A stretch of 64,000 nt of DNA from Mesorhizobium loti. GTDB lineage: Bacteria > Pseudomonadota > Alphaproteobacteria > Rhizobiales > Rhizobiaceae. Made by a program: the position numbers and the translations under genes. The notes under the pieces are model-generated. The model was given only the letters and a program-made list of their open reading frames with translations, searched no databases and was not told the DNA's origin. Of this stretch, positions 51,912 to 60,099 are shown in pieces (the first letter of the stretch is position 1; the number at the start of each line of letters is the position of its first letter). The stretch covers positions 5,937,020-6,001,019 of the forward strand of contig AP017605.1 in assembly GCA_002356515.1 (NCBI GenBank), read 5' to 3'.

Positions 51912-53078
51912 ATGAGTGCCGCCGAGCAAACCGAAATCATCATCATTGGCGGCGGCATTGCCGGCGCCGGCGCCGCCTTCGAGATGTCCCGCACTTCCAA
52001 GGTGGTCGTGCTCGAGCGGGAAAGCCATTGCGGTTACCACACCACCGGCCGCTCGGCGGCGAGTTTTACTGAAAACTACGGCAACGGCATCATCCGCCGC
52101 ATCGTGCTGGCGAGCCGGTCTTTCCTGACCGAGCCGCCCAGCGGCTTCTGCGATTACCCGCTGCTCAGCAAACGCGGCATGATCACCGTGGCGCGCGCCG
52201 ATCAGCTTGATCTCTTGGCGCAGGATCTGGAGGCTGCGCAGGCCTTGGTACCTTCGATCGTCGCCATGACACCGGCCGAGGCGATTGCGCGCGTGCCGGT
52301 GCTGCGCGCGGACTACCTCGCCGGCGCCTATATCGAACCGCATTCGATGGACATCGATGTGAACGGCCTGCATCAAGGCTATCTGCGCGGCGCCCGCTCG
52401 CGTGGCGCGCGCATCGTCACCAACACCGGCGTCAATGCCATCGGACGGCAAGGCGGCCAGTGGCGGGTCGAAACCCCGGCGGGAACATTCCTTGCGCCAA
52501 CGCTCGTCAATGCCGCCGGTGCCTGGGGTGACGAGATCGCTTTGATGGCGGGTGTGCGTCCGGTCGGCCTGCAGCCGAAGCGCCGCACCGCTTTCAACAT
52601 TCCGGCGCCCGCCGGCGTCGACATCACAGAGTGGCCGCTGGTCAACGATGTCGGCGCCGAATTCTATTTCAAGCCGGATGCCGGGCAGTTGTTCGTCTCG
52701 CCCGCCGATGCGACGCTTTCTCCGCCGATGGATGCCTATGCGGAGGACATCGATGTGGCGATCGGTGCCGAGCGTCTGGAGCGGGCGACCACGATCGAGG
52801 TGCAGCGCGTTTCGCGCTCCTGGGCGGGCTTGCGGACCTTTGTCGCCGACGGTTCCCCGGTCGTCGGACCTGATGACGAAGTGCCGGATTTCATCTGGCT
52901 GGTCGGGCAGGGCGGCTATGGCATCAAGACCTCGCCTGCGCTGTCGCGCATCTGCGCCAGCCTGATTGCTGGCAAGGGCTTTCCAGACGATGTCGCAAGG
53001 CAGGGCGTGTCGATGGACGATCTCACGCCACACCGGCTGCGCGGCGTCGAGTCTCAAACCAGGCAGGTTGCTTTATGA
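51912..53078 (+). CDS. FAD-dependent oxidoreductase, D-amino-acid oxidase/dehydrogenase type
   Basis: A 388-residue DAO-superfamily flavoenzyme. IIIIGGGIAGAGAAFEM (about 9-25) binds FAD, GYHTTGRSAASFTENYG follows, and the C-terminus has VGQGGYGIKTSPALS. Enzymes of this family oxidise D-amino acids, sarcosine or glycine to imino acids. Directly downstream of a D-carbamoylase, its likely substrate is the released D-amino acid; the imine would then go to RidA. Its stop overlaps the M20 gene start (ATGA). ATG 51912 follows AAGGA by about ten bases. Confidence 0.9.
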   Translation: MSAAEQTEIIIIGGGIAGAGAAFEMSRTSKVVVLERESHCGYHTTGRSAASFTENYGNGIIRRIVLASRSFLTEPPSGFCDYPLLSKRGMITVARADQLDLLAQDLEAAQALVPSIVAMTPAEAIARVPVLRADYLAGAYIEPHSMDIDVNGLHQGYLRGARSRGARIVTNTGVNAIGRQGGQWRVETPAGTFLAPTLVNAAGAWGDEIALMAGVRPVGLQPKRRTAFNIPAPAGVDITEWPLVNDVGAEFYFKPDAGQLFVSPADATLSPPMDAYAEDIDVAIGAERLERATTIEVQRVSRSWAGLRTFVADGSPVVGPDDEVPDFIWLVGQGGYGIKTSPALSRICASLIAGKGFPDDVARQGVSMDDLTPHRLRGVESQTRQVAL

Positions 53079-54358
53079 GCAACGCTGCCCTCACGGCCGG
53101 CGGCAGGCTGGCCGGGCATCTGCTGGAGCGGCTTGCGCACGCCACCACCGATGCACCGGGGATCACGCGCGTCGCCTACGGACCAGGTGAGCGCTTCGCC
53201 CATGATCTCGTGCGCGACGAAGCGGAAAAGCTCGGCGCCACGGCGCATGTCGATGCCGCCGGCAATCTCTATTTGACTCTGAAGGGACGTAGTCCGGATT
53301 TGCCGGCGATCGTCATAGGTTCGCATCTCGACAGCGTGCCGCATGGCGGCAATTTCGACGGCGCCGCGGGTGTCGTGGCGGGGCTGGCAGTGATGGCCGA
53401 ACTGGTCGGGCAAGGCATTCAATTGCCGCGCGATCTGATCGTGCTGGCGACCCGCGCCGAAGAGGCTGTCTGGTTTCCGCTGTCCTATCCGGGCAGCCAG
53501 GCCGCACTTGGGTTGCTGGAGCGGGTGGCGCTGGATGCGAAGCGGTCGGACAGCGGCCGCACGCTAGCGGATCACATGCGTGAGGAAGGCTTCGATCCCG
53601 GTGCCGTACGGCGCGGTGTGCCGGGCATCGACGCCGGCCGGATCGCGGCCTTTGTCGAAGTGCATATCGAGCAGGGACCGCGCCTTGTCGCATCCGGCGC
53701 GTCGGTCGGCATCGTCACCGGCATTGCCGGCGGCTTTCGCTATGTCGATGCGAAATGCTTCGGCGCCTACGCGCATTCCGGCGCCGAGCCGCGCTTTGCC
53801 CGCCATGACAGCGTGCTCGGCTTTGCCGATCTGGTCGCCGGCCTTGAAGCGGAATGGGACGCGCTCGAGCGCGACGGCCACGAAGCCACAATCACCTTCG
53901 GCCGGGTGGAATCCAATCCGAGCCAGCACGGCGGCAGCCGCGTCCTGGGCGAAATCAGCTTCACGCTCGATGTGCGCAGCGCCAAGGCCGCTGTTCTGGA
54001 ACGGATCGAGGCAAGGCTGCACGCGATCTTCGCCGAAGTCGGCACGAAACGTGGCGTGAGCTTCGAGGCCGGGCGGCGCTTCACCTGGGAGCCGGCGACC
54101 ATGTCGCCGGCGCTGATCGCGAGACTGGACCGCGCTGCCGCCGAACTGCAAATGCCTGCGCCGCATGTGCCGAGCGGGGCGGGGCATGACGCGGCCACCT
54201 TTGCCGGCGCCGATATTGCGACCGCCATGATCTTCGTGCGCAACGAGAATGGCAGCCACAACCCGCATGAAGCGATGGAAATCGCCGATCTCGATCAGGC
54301 GATCCGCCTGCTTCTTCGTTTCGTCACCGACTTCGACAATCCCGTGGGGCAGCCATGA
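53075..54358 (+). CDS. M20-family Zn hydrolase (L-carbamoylase / hydantoinase-carbamoylase type)
   Basis: A 427-residue amidase. VIGSHLDSVPHGGNFDGAAG (about 77-96) supplies metal ligands, TRAEEAVWFPLSYPGSQAAL the catalytic glutamate pair, and VHIEQGPRLVASGASVGIVT, SNPSQHGGSRV, SGAGHDAATFA the later ligands and dimer contacts. The family removes N-carbamoyl or similar groups from L-amino acids, ureidoglycolate-type compounds and beta-alanine derivatives. With a D-specific carbamoylase in the same operon, the strain could process both enantiomers, or this enzyme handles a second C-N bond of the same substrate. Confidence 0.9.
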   Translation: MSNAALTAGGRLAGHLLERLAHATTDAPGITRVAYGPGERFAHDLVRDEAEKLGATAHVDAAGNLYLTLKGRSPDLPAIVIGSHLDSVPHGGNFDGAAGVVAGLAVMAELVGQGIQLPRDLIVLATRAEEAVWFPLSYPGSQAALGLLERVALDAKRSDSGRTLADHMREEGFDPGAVRRGVPGIDAGRIAAFVEVHIEQGPRLVASGASVGIVTGIAGGFRYVDAKCFGAYAHSGAEPRFARHDSVLGFADLVAGLEAEWDALERDGHEATITFGRVESNPSQHGGSRVLGEISFTLDVRSAKAAVLERIEARLHAIFAEVGTKRGVSFEAGRRFTWEPATMSPALIARLDRAAAELQMPAPHVPSGAGHDAATFAGADIATAMIFVRNENGSHNPHEAMEIADLDQAIRLLLRFVTDFDNPVGQP

Positions 54359-55020
54359 ACCTTGCCGCGACCGCCTTGCTCGTCATCGACCTGCAGAATG
54401 AATACCGCCCCGGTGCGGCCTGGCCGGTCATCGGCTACGACGCGGTGCTCGCCAACACCACCGCGCTGATCGAAGCCGCCCGCGCGGCCGGTGTGCCGGT
54501 CATCCATGCGCAGGCCTGGGTGAAACCGGAGGAACGCGATGGCTATGCAAGGCAGGAAGAGATCCTGACCGAGGAATTCCGCTCCGCCGTGGCCGGCAGC
54601 GAAGGTGCTGCGATCTGCGCCGAAGTGGCGGCCCGGCCCGGCGACATCGTCATCCACAAGCACTGGCCGAGCGCCTTTCGCCGCACCGATCTTTCAAAAC
54701 GGCTTGCCGACCTCAAGGTCGAGAACCTGATCGTCACCGGCGTGCTGACCGACAGCTGCGTGACCGAGAGCGTGTTCGACGCGGTCTATCAGGGATTCAG
54801 GGTCTGGCTGGTCAAGGAGGCCTGCGGCAGCATGAGCGAGGCCATGCACCGCACCGGGATGCTCGACATGGCCAACCGGCTCTATGGCGGCGGCATCCTG
54901 CGCCTGCCCGAGGCGCTGAAGGCGCTCGCCGGCCAGCCTTTCGACGGCTGGCGCTGCACGCGGCCGGTGGAATTTGTCTACACGCTGGAAACCGTCGACC
55001 GGATTTACGAGGCTCTGTGA
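54355..55020 (+). CDS. Isochorismatase-family cysteine amidase
   Basis: A 221-residue cysteine hydrolase with the full triad: Asp12 (LLVIDLQNEY), Lys102 (IHKHWPSAF) and Cys135 (GVLTDSCVTESV). The family includes N-carbamoylsarcosine amidase, ureidoacrylate amidase and nicotinamidase. In this operon an N-carbamoyl or carbamate-hydrolysing role is likely. The start overlaps the M20 stop. Its 3' end overlaps the stop of the opposite-strand D-aminoacylase gene by 16 bases. Confidence 0.9.
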   Translation: MNLAATALLVIDLQNEYRPGAAWPVIGYDAVLANTTALIEAARAAGVPVIHAQAWVKPEERDGYARQEEILTEEFRSAVAGSEGAAICAEVAARPGDIVIHKHWPSAFRRTDLSKRLADLKVENLIVTGVLTDSCVTESVFDAVYQGFRVWLVKEACGSMSEAMHRTGMLDMANRLYGGGILRLPEALKALAGQPFDGWRCTRPVEFVYTLETVDRIYEAL

Positions 55021-56493
55021 TCGGCGCCGCAGCCGCATGCGCCTCTGACGACCTTTGAGGCCGCCGGCTTGAGCACCGCGCCCGGCAGCGCTCCGGTTGC
55101 CCTGCCGCCACGCCAGACGGATACGCCGTTTACGAAGACATGCTCGATGCCGGCGGCGGGCCGGCGCGGCTCCTCGAACGTGGCGGTGTCGATGATCGTG
55201 TCGGGATCGAAGATGACGAGATCGGCGAAATTGCCTTCCGCGAGAAGCCCGCGTTGCGCGATGCCGAACTCCCGTGCGGGCAGGCCGGTCATGCGGAACA
55301 CGGCTTCCTCCAGGCTGAACAGGCCGACATCCCTGGCATAGTGCCCGAGCACACGCGGAAACGTGCCCCACAGGCGCGGATGCGGATGGATGTCATGCGG
55401 CAGGCCATCCGAGCCGATCATGGTGCGTGGATGCGCGATGATGTTGCGCACGTCCGTCTCGTCGAGCTGGAAATAGACAGCACCTGCTGGCAGCAGGCGC
55501 TGGCCGGCCTCGTGCTCACTGCAGTTCCATTCCCGCGCAATGTCGGCGATCTCGCGCCTGGCCATCTCGGGATGCGGATCTGACCAGGTGATGAGGATCT
55601 TGAGCCCTGTGTCGCAGCGCTCCAAGCGAAGCACGGTCGAGCTCGCGGCATAGGGGTAGACATCCATGCCGATGTCCATCGTTTGGCGCGCCCGGTCGAT
55701 CCTTTCCAGGGACGGACGGCTTTTGCCGAAATTGGCGCGGCCGGTGCACTGGTGGTGCGAGATGAACAGCTTGCCGCCGGCATGATCAGCGATGTCGATC
55801 GCTTCCTCGATCGCCTCGTCCATTGTCTCGAAATAATTGCGCGTGTGCGTGACATACGGGCCGCCGAGGCTTGCCGCCGTGGCGGCGAGCGCCTTGACCT
55901 CTTCGGTCGAGGAAGTTGACCGCCGGCGGATAGTCGAGCCCGGTGCTGAGGCCGAACGCGCCTTCAGCCATCGCCTCGGCGATCGCCTCCTGCATCGCCG
56001 CCGTTTCCGCTTCATTGGCTGCACGATCGGTCACCGGCATGCAGCGCTGGCGGAGAGTCGTGTGGCCGACAAGCAGTGCCGCGTTGGTGGCGATGCCGCG
56101 CCGCTGGAGCTCGGCGACATAGTCGGCGAAGCGATCGAAGCGGAAACTCTCGCGGCCGCCGACCAGTGTGAAGGGCGGTGGCGGTGTCTTGTCGAGAAGC
56201 AGCGGCGCCAGGCTGACGCCGCAATTGCCGGCGATCACCGTGGTGACACCCTGGCTGATCTTCGGGTCCATGCCTCGTGGCGCCAAAAGCGCGCCGTCGT
56301 CATGGGTGTGCACGTCGATGAAGCCGGGCGCGACCACCTTGCCGCTGGCATCGATCTCCTCGATGCCAGTCGCGTCGTCCAGCCGGCCGATGGCGGCGAT
56401 CCTGTCGCCGGTGGCGGCAATGTCGGCCTCGAACGGTTTCGAGCTGTCGCCGGAAATCAACGTCGCATGACGGATGACGAGATCGTATGGCAT
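55005..56493 (-). pseudogene. N-acyl-D-amino-acid deacylase gene, frameshifted
   Basis: The 5' part (from ATG 56493, MPYDLVIRHATLISG) encodes GFIDVHTHDDG, IAGNCGVSLAP and FGLSTGLDYPPAVNF in one frame. The 3' part, from about 55920 down, encodes SSTEEVKALAATAASLGGPY, LFISHHQCTG, MIGSDGLPHDIHPHP and FADLVIFDPDTI in another. Joined they make a normal D-aminoacylase of about 495 residues; the family reads GLxYPPA...STEEV without a break. One frame change near 55912-55922 splits it. It is either recently inactivated or a one-base assembly error. An intact enzyme would release D-amino acids, matching the opposite operon. Confidence 0.8.
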
Positions 56494-56518
56494 CGGGCAG
56501 ATTTCCAACTCTTTTGTT

Positions 56519-56591
56519 GGAGCATGATCTCTGGACAAACGGAAACCGTTTGTCCGAGAAAACCGGTTCCCACTTTTCGGGATCATGCTCT
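56519..56591. repeat. RIME-type palindromic element
   Basis: Terminal inverted repeats GAGCATGATC/GATCATGCTC enclose two inner hairpins, ACAAACGG-AAA-CCGTTTGT and AACCGG with flanking CCCACTTTTCGGG. This mosaic matches the rhizobial intergenic mosaic element known from Rhizobium, Sinorhizobium and Mesorhizobium. It fills the gap between the D-aminoacylase start and the methyltransferase end, and its right edge abuts the methyltransferase stop codon (56590-56592). Confidence 0.85.
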
Positions 56592-58131
56592 AGCCGTCCG
56601 GATTGGCGGCGATCTCCTCGCGGCGGCGCGCGACATAGGCGTCGAGCTCCTCGCGGATCGCGGGGTCCATCACCGGTTCTTCGTAATCGTGCAGCGCCTG
56701 CTGCCAGAGCTCCGTAGCCCGCTCCAGCGCATCCTTGCTACCGGCCTCCTCCCAGGCGCCATGGTTCTGCCAGTTGGAGAGCATCGGCTGGTAGAAGGCG
56801 GTGGTGTAGCGCGACATGGTGTGCTCGGCGCCGAAGAAATGGCCGCCGGCCGGCACCGACTTGATCGCCTCGAAGCCGAGGTCGTCTTCCTGGAACGGCA
56901 GCGGCCGCAGGAACTCCATCATGTTCTGCAGGATCTCGACATCGAGCACGAGCTTTTCATAGGACGCGGTGAGCCCGCCCTCGAGCCAGCCGGCCGCATG
57001 GTAGATCAGATTGGCACCACCAAGCACCGCGCCCCAGGTCGCCATTTCCGTCTCATAGGCCGCCTGCAAATCGACCACATTGGAGGCATTCGCGTTGGAG
57101 GTGCGGTAGGGCAGATTGTAGCGCCGCGCCAATTGCCCGGCGATGATGTTGGCCTTGGCGTTCTCCGGCGTGCCGAAGGCCGGCGCGCCCGACTTCATGT
57201 CGACATTGGAGGTGAAGGCGCCATACATCACCGGCGTGCCGGGGTTGACGAGTTGGGTCAGCACCACGCCGAACAGCGCTTCCGCATTCTGCTGGCAAAG
57301 CGCTGCCGCCAGCGTCACCGGCGTCATCGCGCCCATCAGCGTGAAGGGCGTGACGGTCACCGGCTGGCCGTGCTCGGCCATGGCGATCAGTCCCTCCGCC
57401 ATCGCATCGTCGAACAGGCGCGGCGAGTTGATCGAGATGATCGTGGTCACGCCCGGTGAGGCGCGCATCTCCTCGACGGAGATGCCGCGCGCTATCGCCA
57501 TCATGTTGATGCCGTCCATCGCCCGGGCGCGGCCGATCGCGGTGCAGTGGAAGGAGAGATCGCTCAGCGTCAGATTGGCGTGATAGGTGTCGAGATGGCG
57601 CGCGTTGGCCGGCAGCTCCATCGGCGCCACCACCTGGTTGCCGATGATGTGGATGGCGTTGAAGTGGTGCGCCAGCTTGATGAAGTTCTGGTAGTCGGCA
57701 AGATTGCCCTGACGTCGGCCGTTGATGCGGTCGTGCACATTGGGCGGGCCAGCGACCAGCCCGAAGACCAGCGAATTGCCGCCGAGATGCACCTGCTTCT
57801 CAGGATTGCGGCTGGTCAGCGTGAAGGAGGACGGCACCGCGCGCAGCGCCTCGTTCACCAGGCTCTCGTCGATGCGGATGGTCTTTTCCTCGCGGTCGAC
57901 GATGGCGCCGGCAGAGGCGAACAGGTCCATCACCCGCTCGCTCATCACGCGGATGCCGAGCTCCGACAGGATGCGCATCGAGGTGTCGTGCAGTTGCTGC
58001 ATCCGCTCTTCGTCGAGAAGCTGCATGGGCGGATAGGGATTCTTGACGCTCTGCCACGGCAGTTGCGCGATGCCGCCGCCGCCGCGTTCCAGCCTCGACT
58101 TGCGGCCACCGCCGCGCCTGTCCTGTGACAT
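56590..58131 (-). CDS. MttB-family (trimethylamine methyltransferase-like) corrinoid methyltransferase, non-pyrrolysine
   Basis: A 513-residue MttB-superfamily protein with no internal amber codon, so it belongs to the non-pyrrolysine branch. Recognisable segments are MQQLHDTSMRILSELGIRVM, FGLVAGPPNVHDRINGRRQG, FTLMGAMTPVTLAAALCQQN and VPAGGHFFGAEHTMSRY. Characterised relatives demethylate quaternary amines such as glycine betaine to a corrinoid protein. No corrinoid protein or methyltetrahydrofolate partner is encoded in the window. It lies 22 bases downstream of a hydroxyacid dehydrogenase gene in a minus-strand operon. ATG 58131 is chosen; upstream codons overlap that gene. Confidence 0.88.
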   Translation of the reverse strand: MSQDRRGGGRKSRLERGGGGIAQLPWQSVKNPYPPMQLLDEERMQQLHDTSMRILSELGIRVMSERVMDLFASAGAIVDREEKTIRIDESLVNEALRAVPSSFTLTSRNPEKQVHLGGNSLVFGLVAGPPNVHDRINGRRQGNLADYQNFIKLAHHFNAIHIIGNQVVAPMELPANARHLDTYHANLTLSDLSFHCTAIGRARAMDGINMMAIARGISVEEMRASPGVTTIISINSPRLFDDAMAEGLIAMAEHGQPVTVTPFTLMGAMTPVTLAAALCQQNAEALFGVVLTQLVNPGTPVMYGAFTSNVDMKSGAPAFGTPENAKANIIAGQLARRYNLPYRTSNANASNVVDLQAAYETEMATWGAVLGGANLIYHAAGWLEGGLTASYEKLVLDVEILQNMMEFLRPLPFQEDDLGFEAIKSVPAGGHFFGAEHTMSRYTTAFYQPMLSNWQNHGAWEEAGSKDALERATELWQQALHDYEEPVMDPAIREELDAYVARRREEIAANPDG

Positions 58132-58153
58132 CGGATTTATTCCTTCCCGGCCT

Positions 58154-59122
58154 TCAATAGCCGCGCTCCGGACTGACCACATTCTCCAGCGGCTCGCCGC
58201 GGCGGTAGCGCGCCAGATTGTCGGCGAACATTCGCACCGACTTGATGTCCCAGCCGTCATAGACCGCCGCGCAATGCGGCGTGATGGCGACGTTGTCGTA
58301 GCCCCAAAGCGGGTGCTCGGCGGGCAGCGGCTCGGTCGCAAAGACATCCAGCGCCGCGCCCTTGATCTGTTTGGCATCGAGCGCGGCCAGAAGTGCTGCT
58401 TCCTCGACGACGCCGCCGCGCGAAATGTCGATGAGCACAGCGGAAGGCTTCATGGCGGCAAAGGCCGCTTTGCCGAGCAGGCCGCGCGTGGTCGGCAGCA
58501 AAGGCACGCAGCAGATGACGAAATCGGCGTGGCCGATGAGTGGTAGCAGCGCGTCAACGCCATGAACCTCGTCCAGGCATGGCGTCGGCTTGGGCCGCGC
58601 GCGGATACCCAGCGTATGCATACCCATCGCCTTTGCCCGTTTGGCGACGGCCTCGCCGGTCTTGCCAAGGCCGATGATCAGCACGGTCTTGCCTTCGATC
58701 GGCTCGACACGACCGCCGCCCCACTGCCGCGCCTGCTGGCGGCGTTCGAAGCCGCGCAGGTCGAGCGAGAAGGACAGCATGGCGCCGAGCGCATATTCCG
58801 CCAGCATGCCGGCGGCAACGCCTGCGGAATTGGTCACCGTGACGCGCGTCGGATCCCAGCGTCCCAGATGATCCGTGCCGGAGCCGCCGATGGACACCCA
58901 TTTCACGGTCGGGCTTTCGACGAGGGCCTGGCGTGGATAGCGCGGCGTGCCGTCGAAGCGGATGGAATAGACCACTTCCGCCGCCACGCGCTCGATCAGT
59001 TCGGGAAGCCCAGCGTAGCTGTCGCAGGGGTGGACCGGGAGGTCCGGGTGCGTCTCGGCGAGCACGGCCAACGCGCCGGCCGGCTTGTCGGTGTGCAGAA
59101 TGACGGTTGGGCGGGCCGACAT
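58154..59122 (-). CDS. D-isomer-specific 2-hydroxyacid dehydrogenase
   Basis: A 322-residue enzyme. The NAD motif is VLIIGLGKTGEAVAKRA (about 148-164). The catalytic arginine is in DISRGGVVEE, the glutamate in LDVFATEPLPAEHPLW and the histidine in ITPHCAAVYDG. It interconverts a 2-keto acid and D-2-hydroxy acid. It could act on the keto acid formed by oxidative deamination in the neighbouring pathway. ATG 59122 gives the normal N-terminus. Confidence 0.9.
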   Translation of the reverse strand: MSARPTVILHTDKPAGALAVLAETHPDLPVHPCDSYAGLPELIERVAAEVVYSIRFDGTPRYPRQALVESPTVKWVSIGGSGTDHLGRWDPTRVTVTNSAGVAAGMLAEYALGAMLSFSLDLRGFERRQQARQWGGGRVEPIEGKTVLIIGLGKTGEAVAKRAKAMGMHTLGIRARPKPTPCLDEVHGVDALLPLIGHADFVICCVPLLPTTRGLLGKAAFAAMKPSAVLIDISRGGVVEEAALLAALDAKQIKGAALDVFATEPLPAEHPLWGYDNVAITPHCAAVYDGWDIKSVRMFADNLARYRRGEPLENVVSPERGY

Positions 59123-59132
59123 GGCGCGGGCC

Positions 59133-60041
59133 TCAGCCGTGGTCGATATGATCGGCGGCACTGCCCAGCGCGACAAGCAGCGCTTGCCCGTTCTCCAGCG
59201 TTGCATTCTCATGCGGCGCGCGCAGGTTCAGCCAGCGCTGGTCGCCGGAGCGCGCGGCCAGCACGGCCTTCATCGCAGGGATCAAGCCGGCATCCTGGAT
59301 GATCTTGCGGAATGCCTTGATCGCCGCATCCGCCTCAGTAACGTTCTCCCCGGCCAGCGTACGATCGTAGAGCGAGCGGATGGCCGCGGCGTTGAGGTTG
59401 ACGGTGGCCGAGATGCAGCCCGCCGCGCCGTTGGCCAGCCCCTTGGTCAGTTGCGCTTCGGAGCTGGGGAACACCGCAACATTTGGCGCGGCGGCAATCA
59501 CCGCCGCCGTGTTGTTCCAGTCGCCGGCGCTGTCCTTGTAGGCGACGACAGTGTCGGGAAACGCCGCGCTCAGCCGGGCGGTCAAGGCCGGGCTCACCGG
59601 CACGCCGGAGTTCTGCGGAATATGGTAGAGGATCATCTTCATTGCCGGGTTCGCAACCCGCTCGATCAGTTCGCTGTAGTAGCGTGCCTGGCCGTCATCG
59701 CCGGCGGCGGTGTAGAAGAACGACGGCAGCACCATCACGCCGGCGCAGCCGAGCCCGACCGCGTGCGCCGACAGTTCGACGGTTTCCGGAAGCGCGGTGA
59801 CGCCGGTGCCGGGCATCAGCCGGCCTGGCGAAATGCCGGCTTCGATCAGCCACTCCAGCGCCTGCATGCGCTCACCAAGCGACAGCGACAGCGCCTCGCC
59901 TGTGGTGCCGAAGGGGGACAGGAAATGCGCGCCCTGGCCCAGCACCCATTTGGCGTGGGACACAAAGAGATCGCGCGCGATGCCGCCGTCATCCGCGAAC
60001 GGTGTCAGGATCGGTGCGATGGTTCCTTGCGGGCGGGTCAT
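59133..60041 (-). CDS. DapA-family class I lyase
   Basis: A 302-residue dihydrodipicolinate-synthase-family barrel. GTTGE (about 45-49) is intact, Tyr139 lies in LYHIPQNSG, and the Schiff-base lysine is K169 (VVAYKDSAGDW). Members include N-acetylneuraminate lyase, keto-deoxy-sugar aldolases and hydroxyglutarate aldolases. It is 10 bases upstream of the hydroxyacid dehydrogenase gene and 58 bases after the MmgE/PrpD gene, so a keto-acid cleavage step in the same pathway is likely. Confidence 0.9.
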   Translation of the reverse strand: MTRPQGTIAPILTPFADDGGIARDLFVSHAKWVLGQGAHFLSPFGTTGEALSLSLGERMQALEWLIEAGISPGRLMPGTGVTALPETVELSAHAVGLGCAGVMVLPSFFYTAAGDDGQARYYSELIERVANPAMKMILYHIPQNSGVPVSPALTARLSAAFPDTVVAYKDSAGDWNNTAAVIAAAPNVAVFPSSEAQLTKGLANGAAGCISATVNLNAAAIRSLYDRTLAGENVTEADAAIKAFRKIIQDAGLIPAMKAVLAARSGDQRWLNLRAPHENATLENGQALLVALGSAADHIDHG

Positions 60042-60099
60042 GCGTATCCTCTTTGCGTGATGGTATTCGGGTGTGATCACCGCTGCCGCCGTCCGGCCG

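Noticed and set aside
56590..58131. Pyrrolysine-containing trimethylamine methyltransferase
   Set aside because: There is no in-frame amber codon before the natural stop and no pyrrolysine synthesis genes, so it is the non-pyrrolysine branch.
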